Shown here: piece by piece, positions 36,692 through 45,700 of the stretch | Position numbering within the stretch: position 1 is the stretch's first letter | Layout of the letters: each line of letters opens with the position of its first letter | Source of the DNA: Thermomonospora echinospora | GTDB lineage: Bacteria; Actinomycetota; Actinomycetes; Streptosporangiales; Streptosporangiaceae | Direction of reading: 5' to 3' | Assembly (NCBI RefSeq): GCF_900108175.1 | Contig: NZ_FNVO01000010.1 | Location: forward strand, 62,001-126,000 | DNA: 64,000 nt | Notes under the pieces: generated by a model | The model's database searches: none | What the model was told of the DNA's origin: nothing | Seen by the model: only the letters and a program-made list of their open reading frames with translations | Program-made: the position numbers and the translations under genes

Positions 36692-36854
36692 ATCCCTTGG
36701 GACGCCCGTAGAGCCCGGGGAGTTGCCATGTCCGGCCGGCAGGCGCACACCGGACGTCCGGCGGCACGATTCCGCCTCCGCGCCGTCCGTCACCCGGGGG
36801 CACCCGTGCCGGGGCGGCCGCACGGCCCCGGAGGAGGGCTGTTGCGGGCCATGG

Positions 36855-37880
36855 TCAGTCGAGGTGGGCATTGCCGGTGCCCTCGGTGATCTCACCCAGG
36901 ACCCAGGCGGGCACGCCGCGCTCGTCCAGCAGCCGCAGGGCCGCGTCGGCGGCGTCGGGGGCGACCACGGCGGCCATGCCGACGCCCAGGTTGAAGGTCT
37001 TGTCCATCTCCGGCTGCGGGATCCTCCCGTACTCCTGGAGCACCGCGAAGATCGCCGGGGGAGTCCAGGACGAGCGCCGCAGCCGGGCGTCCACCCCCGG
37101 CGGCAGCGAGCGGGCCAGGTTGGCGGCCAGCCCGCCCCCGGTGATGTGGGCGAATGCGCGGACGCCGCCGGCCCGGGCCAGGGCCAGGCAGTCCTGGGCG
37201 TAGATGCGGGTGGGCGTCAGCAGTTCCTCGCCCAGCGGACGGCCCAGATCGGCGGGCTCGGACGCCAGGTCCAGCTCGCTGCCGCGCAGGACGTGGCGGA
37301 CCAGGGAGTACCCATTGGAGTGGATGCCCGAGGAGGCCATGGCCAGCACCGCGTCACCGGGCCGCACCCGGTCGGGGCCGAGCATCTCGTCGGCCTCCAC
37401 CACGCCGGTGGCCGCCCCCGCGATGTCGAACTCGTCCGGCTCCAGCAGCCCGGGGTGCTCGGCGGTCTCCCCGCCGACCAGGGCACAGCCGGCCAGCGCG
37501 CACGCCTCGGCGATGCCGCCCACGATGTCGGCGATCCGCTCGGGCACCACCTTGCCGCAGGCGATGTAGTCGGTCATGAACAGCGGCTCGGCCCCGCACA
37601 CCGCCAGGTCGTCCACCACCATGCCGACCAGGTCGTGCCCGACCGTGTCGTAGACGCCCAGCCGGCGGGCCAGGTCGACCTTGGTGCCGACCCCGTCGGT
37701 GGAGGTCGCCAGCAGCGGGCGCCGGTACTTCAGCAGCGCCGAGGCGTCGAACAGCCCGGCGAACCCACTGGCGTCGTCGACGACCTCCGGCCGGCGCGCC
37801 CCGGCTACCCGGGCCTTCATCAGCTCGACGGCGCGCTCGCCCGCCGCGATGTCGACCCCGGCGGCCTCGTACGAGGTCAC
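36855..37880 (-). CDS. purM: Phosphoribosylformylglycinamidine cyclo-ligase (AIR synthetase)
   Basis: A 341-residue PurM that closes the imidazole ring in purine synthesis, using ATP. LLATSTDGVGTKVDLARRLG, VDDLAVCGAEPLFMTDYIACG, ALVGGETAEHPGL and FAHITGGGLAANLARSLP are conserved. GTG 37880 overlaps the purF stop, so the two are coupled. Confidence 0.97.
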   Translation of the reverse strand: MTSYEAAGVDIAAGERAVELMKARVAGARRPEVVDDASGFAGLFDASALLKYRRPLLATSTDGVGTKVDLARRLGVYDTVGHDLVGMVVDDLAVCGAEPLFMTDYIACGKVVPERIADIVGGIAEACALAGCALVGGETAEHPGLLEPDEFDIAGAATGVVEADEMLGPDRVRPGDAVLAMASSGIHSNGYSLVRHVLRGSELDLASEPADLGRPLGEELLTPTRIYAQDCLALARAGGVRAFAHITGGGLAANLARSLPPGVDARLRRSSWTPPAIFAVLQEYGRIPQPEMDKTFNLGVGMAAVVAPDAADAALRLLDERGVPAWVLGEITEGTGNAHLD

Positions 37881-39364
37881 TTACCGGCCCCTTCGAGGAG
37901 GAACTTGCCGCGGGAGCCCTCGTCCACCGGGATCGGGTACTCGCCGTCGAAGCAGGCCCGGCACAGCCGGTCCTTGGGGATCCGGGTGGCAGAGATCAGC
38001 GCGTCCAGCGAGATGAAACCGAGCGAGTCGGCGCCCAGCGAGGCGCGGATCTCCGCGACGTTCAGGTTCCCGGCGATCAGCTCGGCGCGGGTGGCGAAGT
38101 CGATGCCGTAGAAGCACGGCCAGGCCACCGGCGGGCTGGAGATGCGCACGTGCACCTCGGCGGCGCCGGCCTCGCGCAGCATCGCCACGATCGCCCGCTG
38201 GGTGTTGCCGCGCACGATCGAGTCGTCCACCACGACCAGCCGCTTGCCCGCGATCGCCTCGCGCAGCGGGTTCAGCTTGAGCCGGATGCCGCGCTGGCGG
38301 ATGGTCTGGGACGGCTGGATGAACGTCCGGCCGACGTAGGAGTTCTTCACCAGGCCCTGGCCGTAGGGGATGCCGGACGCCTCGGCGTAGCCGATCGCGG
38401 CCGGGGTGCCCGACTCCGGGGTCGGGATGACCATGTCGGCCTCGACCGGGTGCTCGCGCGCCAGCAGCCGGCCCACCTCCACCCGGGTGGACTGCACGTT
38501 GCGGCCCGCGATGGTGGTGTCGGGACGGGCCAGGTAGACGTACTCGAACAGGCAGCCCTTGGGGCGCGGCTCGGCGAACCGCTGCGAGCGCAGCCCGTCC
38601 TCGTTGACGGCGATCATCTCGCCGGGCTCGATCTCCCGGACGAACTGGGCGCCCACGATGTCCAGGGCGGCGGTCTCGGACGCCACCGCCCAGCCCTGGC
38701 GGATCTCGCCGCCGTGCCCGGCGTGCCCGGCCACCGGGAGCCGGCCCAGCACCAGCGGCCGGATGCCCTCCGGGTCGCGCGCCGCGTACAGGGTGCCCTC
38801 GTCCATGAAGACCAGGGAGTACGCCCCCCGCACCACCGGCAGGATCTCCCGCGCCGCCGCAAACGGCCCACCCTCGCGGGTAGCCAGCAGCGCGGTGAGG
38901 ACCTCGGTGTCGGAGGTGCCGGTCAGCTCGGCCGACTCCAGCCGGGCCGCCAGCTCCGGGGTGTTGATCAGGTTGCCGTTGTGCGTGAGGGCCAGCCCGC
39001 CGGCACCTGAGGAACGGAACGTCGGCTGGGCGTTCTCCCAGGTCGGCGAGCCGGTCGTGGAGTAGCGGCAGTGGCCCACCGCGATGTGGCCGCGCAGCGT
39101 GTTCAGCACCGACTCGTCGAAGACCTGGGCCACCAGGCCCATGTCCTTGAACACGACGATGCGGGCGCCGTCGCTGACCGCGATGCCGGCCGACTCCTGC
39201 CCTCTGTGCTGAAGTGCGTACAGTCCGTAGTAGGTGAGCTTGCTCACCTCCGCCCGGGTCGCCTCGTCGGCGGGTACCCAGACGCCGAAGACGCCGCAGG
39301 CGTCCTGCGGGCCGCGGTCGAAGGGATCGAGGTCGTGGCTCAGTCGTCCGTCACCTTGAGGCAC
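37877..39364 (-). CDS. purF: Amidophosphoribosyltransferase
   Basis: A 495-residue PurF, the first committed purine enzyme (PRPP plus glutamine to phosphoribosylamine). A 22-residue propeptide precedes the N-terminal nucleophile C23 in DACGVFGVWVP; HNGNLINT and the PRPP loop VVVDDSIVRGNTQR are present, as are cysteines for the Fe-S type (CRACFDGEYP). Start GTG 39364 matches the conserved MPxGDGRL of Streptomyces homologues. It has no ribosome site but a TAGACT -10 only 6 bases upstream, implying a leaderless mRNA. Confidence 0.97.
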   Translation of the reverse strand: MPQGDGRLSHDLDPFDRGPQDACGVFGVWVPADEATRAEVSKLTYYGLYALQHRGQESAGIAVSDGARIVVFKDMGLVAQVFDESVLNTLRGHIAVGHCRYSTTGSPTWENAQPTFRSSGAGGLALTHNGNLINTPELAARLESAELTGTSDTEVLTALLATREGGPFAAAREILPVVRGAYSLVFMDEGTLYAARDPEGIRPLVLGRLPVAGHAGHGGEIRQGWAVASETAALDIVGAQFVREIEPGEMIAVNEDGLRSQRFAEPRPKGCLFEYVYLARPDTTIAGRNVQSTRVEVGRLLAREHPVEADMVIPTPESGTPAAIGYAEASGIPYGQGLVKNSYVGRTFIQPSQTIRQRGIRLKLNPLREAIAGKRLVVVDDSIVRGNTQRAIVAMLREAGAAEVHVRISSPPVAWPCFYGIDFATRAELIAGNLNVAEIRASLGADSLGFISLDALISATRIPKDRLCRACFDGEYPIPVDEGSRGKFLLEGAGK

Positions 39365-39370
39365 CTGGTC

Positions 39371-39376
39371 AGTCTA
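39371..39376 (-). promoter_or_regulatory. -10 box of a leaderless purF transcript
   Basis: TAGACT on the minus strand, with 6 bases (GACCAG) before GTG 39364; transcription starting 7 bases downstream would begin at the start codon. No convincing -35 is visible. Confidence 0.6.
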
Positions 39377-39571
39377 GATGCCCGAATCGGCTGCTCCGTC
39401 GCCGAGGCGTCCGGGGACGCCGCACAACGGGTCCCGCGTCCCCGATGATGCCTGTTTGCCCACCCTGGAACGGACCTTTGCCCTCGGGGAAGGCGTCAGC
39501 CGCAGACGGGCGGGAACCTGGACTACGACGTGCGTCCGCGCCCGTCACAGCTCCCCTGGAGGTTCCCAGCG

Positions 39572-39943
39572 ATGACCGTGCCCGGCTACCAGCGTCACTA
39601 CGCCCCCGTCCGGCAGCGCCGTACCGGTATGGCGGTGACCTCGCTCGTCCTGGGCCTGGTGGGGCTGCCCACGCTGCTGCTGTGCGGGCTCGGGCTGCCG
39701 CTGGCGATGGCCGGCCTGGTGCTGGGCGTGGTGGCGGCCTCGCGCAACACCGAAGGGCGAGGGATCGCCCTCATGGGCATCGGCGTCTCGCTGGTGACCC
39801 TGCTGGTGGGTGCGCTGGGCCTGTTCTGGCTGCTCAGCAATGCCGCCAAGTGCGCCGACCCCGACCGCTACCCCACCGACGCCGACCGCCAGCACTGCAT
39901 CGAGCGGGAGTTCCCCTTCGCCCGCCCCCAGCCGACCCCCTGA
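39572..39943 (+). CDS. DUF4190 family small membrane protein
   Basis: A 123-residue protein with two membrane helices in the DUF4190 pattern (MAVTSLVLGLVGLPTLLLCGLGLPLAMAG; GIALMGIGVSLVTLLVGALG) and a short outside tail with two cysteines (KCADPDRYP, QHCIERE). ATG 39572 has GGAGG upstream. Function unknown. Confidence 0.88.
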   Translation: MTVPGYQRHYAPVRQRRTGMAVTSLVLGLVGLPTLLLCGLGLPLAMAGLVLGVVAASRNTEGRGIALMGIGVSLVTLLVGALGLFWLLSNAAKCADPDRYPTDADRQHCIEREFPFARPQPTP

Positions 39944-40001
39944 GGCCACCCCTGAGGCGAGACCACCCCCTGAGGCCACTCCTGAGACGTTCCGCCGCGG
40001 A

Positions 40002-40451
40002 TCAGGCCGGGGGAACGGGCAGCAGCGCCGACAGGTCGGCGCGGGCCCCGCTGGCGCGCACCAGCCCGTTCGCCACCGCCTCGTCCCAGCTCAGCCTGCC
40101 CGTGGCCAGCCGGATCCAGGTGGTTGCGTCCATCTCGACCACGTTGGGCGGGGTGCCCCGGGTGTGCCGAGGGCCTGCGACGCACTGCACGGCGGCGTAC
40201 GGTGGGACCCGCACCTCCACCGAACGGCCGGGCGAAGCTGCCGCGAGCCGGTCGAGGAGGACACGTACCGCACCCCGCACCAGGGGCCGGTCCGGCCGGC
40301 CCGGCTCCACTCCGGAGTCCAGGGCGGCCAGCACGGCGTTCAGGGCGGCCAGACGCAACGCGGCGGGCTCGTCGGGGCCCTCGTAAGGAGGGCGGCCGAG
40401 CGCGGCGAGCCGCTCGTTCAACACGGCACGGCTGAGAGGTGACCGGGACAT
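40002..40451 (-). CDS. Sterol-carrier-family (bacterial SCP orthologue) protein
   Basis: A 149-residue protein of the family annotated as sterol carrier/bacterial SCP orthologue in actinobacteria, found next to purF as in Streptomyces. Segments [41 protein letters not shown] are typical; the last resembles the C-terminal SCP2 fold of mycothiol-dependent enzymes. ATG 40451 gives the family length. Ligand unknown. Confidence 0.88.
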   Translation of the reverse strand: MSRSPLSRAVLNERLAALGRPPYEGPDEPAALRLAALNAVLAALDSGVEPGRPDRPLVRGAVRVLLDRLAAASPGRSVEVRVPPYAAVQCVAGPRHTRGTPPNVVEMDATTWIRLATGRLSWDEAVANGLVRASGARADLSALLPVPPA

Positions 40452-40607
40452 CGGTACCGACGTTACCGGGGTTACGTGTGCGGCTCTGCATCCCGGAGCA
40501 CCGGCCAGACGGTAAAAAGGGACGGTCGCTGGCGCGGGGGCCAGGACGAGGGGGCGCGCGGGAGATGCCGCCCGCGTGGCTGGAGATTCATGCACGGAGG
40601 TTTGCCG

Positions 40608-42326
40608 ATGCCCCAGGCCCGGCCGCTAGACCCCACCGATCCGGAACGGCTCGGCGATTACCAGATCGTCGGCCGACTCGGCCAGGGTGGGCAGGGTGTG
40701 GTCCTGCTGGGCCACGGTCCGGGTGACGAGCAGGTGGCGGTCAAGCTCCTGCACGCCCGGCTCAGCGATAATGCGCTGGCCCGCTCCCGCTTCATCCGCG
40801 AACTGGAGGTGGCCAAGCAGGTCGCCACCTTCTGCACCGCCGCCGTGCTGGACGCCGATGTGGCCGGTGACCGGCCCTACATCGTCAGCGAGTACATCGA
40901 CGGGCCCTCGCTGCAGGACCTGGTCCTGACCGATGGGCCGCGCGGGCGCAGCGCGCTGGAGCGGCTGGCCATCGGGACGGCGACCGCGCTGACCGCCATC
41001 CACCGGGCCGGGGTGGTGCACCGCGACTTCAAGCCGCACAACGTGCTGCTCGGCAACGACGGCCCGCGGGTGATCGACTTCGGCATCGCCCGGGCCATGG
41101 ACCTCGGCGGCCTCACGCTGGCCGGGGGCGTGCCCGGCACCCCCGCCTACATGGCGCCCGAGCAGCTCGGTGGGGCGGAGGTGGGGCCCGCCGCGGACGT
41201 GTTCGCCTGGGGCGCCACGATGCTGTTCGCCGCGTCCGGGCGGATGCCGTTCGGCGCCGACTCGGTGCCCGCGGTGATCCAGCGGGTGCTGTACGAGGAG
41301 CCGGATCTGGGCCCCCTGCCGCAGTCGCTGCGCGGCGTCGTGGGCGAGGCGCTGTCCAAGGACCCCGCCCGCCGCCCCACCGCCCGGCAGTTGCTGGACC
41401 GGCTGCTGGGCCAGGAGAGCCCGGTGAGCGACATGCCCGAGCCCATGGTCACCGAGGCCCGCACCCTGGCCGCCGAGCGTCCCCCGCGCCCGGCGCCCCC
41501 GACCGACACCGAGCCCATGCCCGAGGTCCCGGCCGCGCCCTCCCCGCAGGGCGCCGCGGCGGCGTCGCACGGCTCCGGAGCAGCGCACGGCTCCGGAGGC
41601 GGCGGGTGGTTCGGGGAGGGCCCGGAGCCGCAAGGGGCGTCCGCGCCGCCGTTCGCGGCGTCGCCGTACCCCCCGGCGGGGGACGCGGGCCAGTCCGAGA
41701 CCGCCGTGTACTCCGATCTCGACGGGTTCACCGCCGCCTCCGCGCAAGCGGGCGGCGGCCGGCAGCCGTCGCCCATACCGTGGCAGCGGGACGGCCGGGC
41801 CGCCCACCCGCCCGCGGGTACGCCGCCGCAGGCCCGGTCGGGAGGGACCCACCGTCCGCTGGGCGTGCTGGTCTCGCTGGCGGTCGGGGTGCTGGCCGGT
41901 GCGGCGATCATCGTGCTGGTGCTGTGGCCGCAGATGCGCGACTCCGGCAAGAGCGGCGGCACGGCGGGGACGTCCCAGTCGGCCGCCGACGACCGCCCGG
42001 TCAGCAGCATCCCGCAGTCGTTCGCCGGCACCTGGCGGGGCACGGCGGTCAACTCGCAGCGGCAGGCCTCGTTCCCCATCCAGGTCACCTTCGAGGCAGG
42101 GCGGACCGTCGCGACCGCCGTCTACCCGCGCAACTGCGTGTGCAGCCTGACCCTGACCGGCGGCACCGGGGTCAGGCTGGAGATGACGCTGCAGCCCACC
42201 GGCGCCTGCCGGACGGTCACGGCAGGGAACGTCGTGGTGACGCGCAAGCCCGGCGGCGGCCTCGACTACGCCTGGGCCAGGGCCGGGACGTCGCTGAGCT
42301 ACCGGGCCGCGCTCAGCCGGGGCTGA
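40608..42326 (+). CDS. PknB-type receptor Ser/Thr protein kinase
   Basis: A 572-residue kinase with all catalytic motifs: [60 protein letters not shown]. After a Pro/Ala-rich linker comes one membrane helix (about 420-442) and an outside domain of about 110 residues with several cysteines ([17 protein letters not shown]), resembling small lipocalin-like ligand domains of other actinomycete kinases. ATG 40608 has GGAGG 7 bases upstream. This is the one clearly active kinase in the window. Confidence 0.94.
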   Translation: MPQARPLDPTDPERLGDYQIVGRLGQGGQGVVLLGHGPGDEQVAVKLLHARLSDNALARSRFIRELEVAKQVATFCTAAVLDADVAGDRPYIVSEYIDGPSLQDLVLTDGPRGRSALERLAIGTATALTAIHRAGVVHRDFKPHNVLLGNDGPRVIDFGIARAMDLGGLTLAGGVPGTPAYMAPEQLGGAEVGPAADVFAWGATMLFAASGRMPFGADSVPAVIQRVLYEEPDLGPLPQSLRGVVGEALSKDPARRPTARQLLDRLLGQESPVSDMPEPMVTEARTLAAERPPRPAPPTDTEPMPEVPAAPSPQGAAAASHGSGAAHGSGGGGWFGEGPEPQGASAPPFAASPYPPAGDAGQSETAVYSDLDGFTAASAQAGGGRQPSPIPWQRDGRAAHPPAGTPPQARSGGTHRPLGVLVSLAVGVLAGAAIIVLVLWPQMRDSGKSGGTAGTSQSAADDRPVSSIPQSFAGTWRGTAVNSQRQASFPIQVTFEAGRTVATAVYPRNCVCSLTLTGGTGVRLEMTLQPTGACRTVTAGNVVVTRKPGGGLDYAWARAGTSLSYRAALSRG

Positions 42327-42471
42327 CCGCTCGTCTCACTGCCCGCAGAGGACCCGTGTCCCGGTTCGGCCACAATCGGGTGATTGAATCCACTACCGTT
42401 CCCTTCTGCCACCGCCGTATCGCCCCCAATCCCCCTAGGGCCCGGCGGTCCCCCGACTGAAGGAGTTCACT

Positions 42472-43653
42472 TTGCGGGTCACCCCCCGAAGGGTGCTGGT
42501 CGTCGTCACAGTCGCGACGAGCGTCGGTGTCGCCGTCACCGTGCCCGGGCTGGCCGGGCCGGAGCAGGTGCCGATCCAGGTCGCCGCGAACGGCACCCCC
42601 GTGCCGGGGCAGTACATCGTCACGCTGAAGCCGGGCGCCTCCACCTCCACCGAGGCGGGCAAGGTGCGCGCCACCGGGGTCAAGCGCTTTGACGGGGTGC
42701 TCAACGGGTTCTCCGCCAAGCTCACCGGTTCCCAGCTCGACAAGCTGCGCCGCAGCGACAAGGTCGCGGCCATCGAGCAGGACCAGGTCGTCAAGATCAC
42801 CACGGTGCAGCGCACGCCGCTGCCGTGGGGGCTGGACCGCATCGACCAGCGCTCCGCCAAGCTGTCCAAGAGCTACACCTACCGGTCCACCGGCAAGGGC
42901 GTGCACGCCTACGTCATCGACACCGGCATCACCGCGAACCACCCGCAGTTCGGCAAGCGGGCCCGCAGCGTGTGGGCCGCGCCCCAGTTCAACGGCGACG
43001 GCCGGGACCTCAACGGGCACGGCACCCATGTGGCGGGCATCATCGGCTCGCGCCAGTACGGCGTGGCCAAGGCCGTGCAACTGCGTTCGCTGCGCGTCCT
43101 GGACCGGTACGGGCAGGGCTCGATGTCCGACGTCATCGCCGCCCTGCAGTGGCTGCGGACCAACGCGCAAAAGCCCGCGGTGGCGAACCTGTCCCTGGCC
43201 GGAAACAAGTCGAACGCGGCCAACGAAGCGGTCTCCGCCCTGTCCCGGTCGGGCGTCCCCGTGGTCAGCGCGGCCGGCAACGGCGATGGTGCGACCCGCG
43301 GTTACAACGCGTGCCGTTTCTCCCCGGCCTCGGCGCCCCTGACGATCGTGGTGGGCGCGACCACCGTGACCGACAAGCGGGCCGTCTGGTCCAACTTCGG
43401 CGAGTGTGTGGACATCCATGCGCCCGGCTACGGCATCCGTTCCACTTGGCGCAACGGCTCCAGCAAGGTGCTGGACGGCACCTCCATGGCCACCCCGTTC
43501 GTGGCCGGCACCGCCGCGCTCTACCTGTCCCGTCACCCCCGCGCCAAGTTCTCCGACGTGCGCAGGTGGCTGGTCACCAACTCCACCAAGGGCAAGATCA
43601 CCGGCCTGCCGGCCGGCACCCGCAACCGGCTGCTGTTCAAGGGCGGCCTGTGA
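42472..43653 (+). CDS. Secreted subtilisin-like (S8) serine protease
   Basis: A 393-residue protease. Signal peptide (about 1-30), I9 propeptide (about 47-108, PGQYIVTLKPG, FSAKLTGSQLDKLR) and the S8 domain with D150 (YVIDTGI), H183 (NGHGTHVAG), oxyanion N270 (SAAGNG) and S338 (GTSMATP). Start is TTG 42472 with AAGGAG 6 bases upstream. The mature enzyme ends right after the fold, with no anchor. Confidence 0.95.
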   Translation: MRVTPRRVLVVVTVATSVGVAVTVPGLAGPEQVPIQVAANGTPVPGQYIVTLKPGASTSTEAGKVRATGVKRFDGVLNGFSAKLTGSQLDKLRRSDKVAAIEQDQVVKITTVQRTPLPWGLDRIDQRSAKLSKSYTYRSTGKGVHAYVIDTGITANHPQFGKRARSVWAAPQFNGDGRDLNGHGTHVAGIIGSRQYGVAKAVQLRSLRVLDRYGQGSMSDVIAALQWLRTNAQKPAVANLSLAGNKSNAANEAVSALSRSGVPVVSAAGNGDGATRGYNACRFSPASAPLTIVVGATTVTDKRAVWSNFGECVDIHAPGYGIRSTWRNGSSKVLDGTSMATPFVAGTAALYLSRHPRAKFSDVRRWLVTNSTKGKITGLPAGTRNRLLFKGGL

Positions 43654-43824
43654 TGTCGGTCGCATAAGATGGCCCGGCCTCCCTGGGTGAAGGGACGGAC
43701 AGGAAATGGTCAAGAGGAGCCATGGCCACTAGCGGTGCCCAAGGGGTTTAATCTTGGCGAAGTGCACGACGGTGCCCTTTTTGCCCATGGGCCGTCCGGA
43801 CGGCGCGTCCGGCGCTCCGCGGGC

Positions 43825-43970
43825 GATCCGGGCACCGGCAAGCCGAATCCCGCGGCGTCGTCCCGCCCGGGAACCGGGGACCCAACCAGACCCGGGGTGA
43901 ACTCACGGCCCTGTCAGGCCGCGACAGGGCCGATCTCCCGGCCCGAACCCGTCAGCTAACCCGGTAGGCG
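43825..43970 (+). ncRNA. Cyclic di-AMP (ydaO/yuaA) riboswitch
   Basis: The 5' leader of the coiled-coil gene holds the conserved ydaO-type blocks in order: AAGCCGAATCC (43840-43850), GGGAACCGGGGACCC (43869-43883), GGGGTGAACTC (43894-43904), CCCGAACCCGTCAGCTAAC (43942-43960) and GGTAGGC (43963-43969). Such riboswitches turn expression off when c-di-AMP binds and in actinobacteria precede cell-wall lytic or resuscitation genes. The remaining bases from 43654 to 43824 hold no gene and probably the promoter. Confidence 0.93.
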
Positions 43971-43989
43971 ATCGAGGAGAGGAGAGGAC

Positions 43990-44937
43990 GTGGAGACCCC
44001 TGACTCCACTCGTGGCAAGCGCACGGCGCGCGGCGGGTTCCGGCGCGCCACCATGGCTCTCACGACGGCCGCCGGCGCCTTTCTGCTGGCCTCCGCGACG
44101 GCGCAGCCGGTGGCCGCCGATCCGGACAACATCAAGAAGGTCGCCGAGCTGACCAAGGAGATCAAGTCGCTCGAGAAGGAGTACGGGGGCAATCTCGAGC
44201 AGCTGCGCGACACCCGGAAAGAGGCCAAGAAGGCGCTGGAGAAGGTCGAGTTGCTGCGCCGCGACCTGATCGGCGCCCGCGCCCTGGTCGCCCAGCTGGC
44301 CGCCTCGCAGTACATGACCAACGGCATCGAGCCCACCGTGCAGATCGTCGCCAGCGACGACCCCGGCAGCGTGCTCAGCAACGCCTCCCTGGCCCGGCAC
44401 CTGTCGCAGACCCACTCCGCCAAGGTCCAGCAGATCGCCTCCCTGGTCGCCCAGCAGGACAAGGCCCGCCAGGAGGCGGAGGCCAAGATCAAGGCGCTGG
44501 AGAAGGACATCGCCGAGATCGCCAAGGAGCGGGACCGGGTCCAGCTCCTGCTGAAGAAGTACAAGCCGGAGTCCCCCATGGTGGGCTCGGGCGGCATGAC
44601 CCCCCGCATGATCAAGGTCCGGGACGAGATCGAGGCCGAGTACGGCCCGTTCCCGGTGATCGGCTGCACCCGCCCCGGCGACCCGCTGGACCACGGCTCC
44701 GGCCGCGCCTGCGACTTCATGGAGAGCACCGCCGGCGCGATGCCCTCCTCCGCCCGGCTGGCCCACGGCGACGCGGTGTCCGACTACGCCATCAGGAACG
44801 CCTCCCGGCTGGGCATCAAGTACATCATCTGGAAGCAGCGCATCTACGACCTGCGCAGCCCCGGCTGGAAGATGATGTCCGACCGCGGCAGCATCACCCA
44901 GAACCACTTCGACCACGTGCACATCTCGGTCTTCTGA
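43990..44937 (+). CDS. Secreted coiled-coil protein with ARB-07466-like C-terminal domain
   Basis: A 315-residue exported protein. Signal peptide (cut near AQPVAADPD), long coiled coil (about 45-205: KKVAELTKEIKSLEKEYGG, KARQEAEAKIKALEKDIAEI), then a C-terminal domain (IGCTRPGDPLDHGSGRACDFM, NHFDHVHISVF) with His/Asp arrangement like M15-type peptidases. This matches cell-wall-associated NlpC/RipA-like secreted proteins. GTG 43990 follows GAGGAGAGGA. Controlled by the c-di-AMP riboswitch just upstream; ended by a perfect terminator. Confidence 0.9.
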   Translation: METPDSTRGKRTARGGFRRATMALTTAAGAFLLASATAQPVAADPDNIKKVAELTKEIKSLEKEYGGNLEQLRDTRKEAKKALEKVELLRRDLIGARALVAQLAASQYMTNGIEPTVQIVASDDPGSVLSNASLARHLSQTHSAKVQQIASLVAQQDKARQEAEAKIKALEKDIAEIAKERDRVQLLLKKYKPESPMVGSGGMTPRMIKVRDEIEAEYGPFPVIGCTRPGDPLDHGSGRACDFMESTAGAMPSSARLAHGDAVSDYAIRNASRLGIKYIIWKQRIYDLRSPGWKMMSDRGSITQNHFDHVHISVF

Positions 44938-44962
44938 CCGACGCTCTGCAGCTCGCGGGACA

Positions 44963-44994
44963 ACGAGGGGCGCCCCGACCAGGGCGCCCCTCGT
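44963..44994 (+). terminator. Terminator after the coiled-coil gene
   Basis: Perfect 13-bp stem (ACGAGGGGCGCCC, 44963-44975; complement 44982-44994), loop CGACCA, 26 bases after the stop codon. No T-run follows, as is usual in this clade. Confidence 0.8.
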
Positions 44995-45108
44995 CGCGTC
45001 CGGGATGCGCAGGGGCCGGGCGGCCGTGGTTTCCGCAGGGGCGATGAGGGCCGGAGCGGCACGGGGCCCGGCGTGTCGTCCCGTCTTCGTGCGCCCCGGG
45101 CCGTGCGG

Positions 45109-45603
45109 TCAGCGGCGGCCGGTCAGGACGTCGCGGGCGACGGCGTCGCGTTCGGCGGCCTCCCGGCGGGCGGCCTCCTGCTCGGCGGCCGTGCGGGCGT
45201 CATAGGCGGTGCGGGCGACGGCGATCTCGCTTTGGTGCTCCTCGGTCCAGGTGACCAGCGTCTGGACGGTGGCGTGCAGGGTCACGCCCAGCGGTGTCAG
45301 CGCGTAGTCCACCCGCGGCGGGACGGTCGGATGCACGGTGCGGCTGATCAGGCCGTCGCGTTCGAGATGGCGCAGGGTACGGGTGAGCATCCGCTGACTG
45401 ATGCCGTCGATCTTGCGGCGCAGTTCGGTGAAGCGCAGGCTGCGCCGGTCCAGCAGGGCGATCACCAGCAGCGACCACTTGTCGGCGATCCGGTCGAGGA
45501 TCTGCCGGACCTCGCAGTCCGCCCGGGCGTCCCACTGGAAGGCGTCCTGGTCGTCGCCGGTACCACAGCAGTTACCGAGGGACTTCGAAGTGCCTTCTTC
45601 CAC
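45109..45603 (-). CDS. HxlR-family transcriptional regulator
   Basis: A 164-residue winged-helix regulator: DCEVRQILDRIADKWSLLVIALL, RFTELRRKIDGISQRMLTRTLRHLERDGLISR, VDYALTPLG. A single Cys (DCEVRQ) sits where redox-sensing HxlR proteins have theirs; CC in the N-terminus (GNCCGTG) may add sensing. GTG 45603 has GGGGA upstream. Divergent from the MFS exporter, 97 bases apart, which it likely represses. Confidence 0.92.
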   Translation of the reverse strand: MEEGTSKSLGNCCGTGDDQDAFQWDARADCEVRQILDRIADKWSLLVIALLDRRSLRFTELRRKIDGISQRMLTRTLRHLERDGLISRTVHPTVPPRVDYALTPLGVTLHATVQTLVTWTEEHQSEIAVARTAYDARTAAEQEAARREAAERDAVARDVLTGRR

Positions 45604-45700
45604 GGTTCCCCATGGTGTCCCACGATGCTCTCGGTTACAAGGAGGAACTGACCGGCGCCGGTGATACCGGCATCGGTCCGCATCGAAGGGGGGCCGACTC

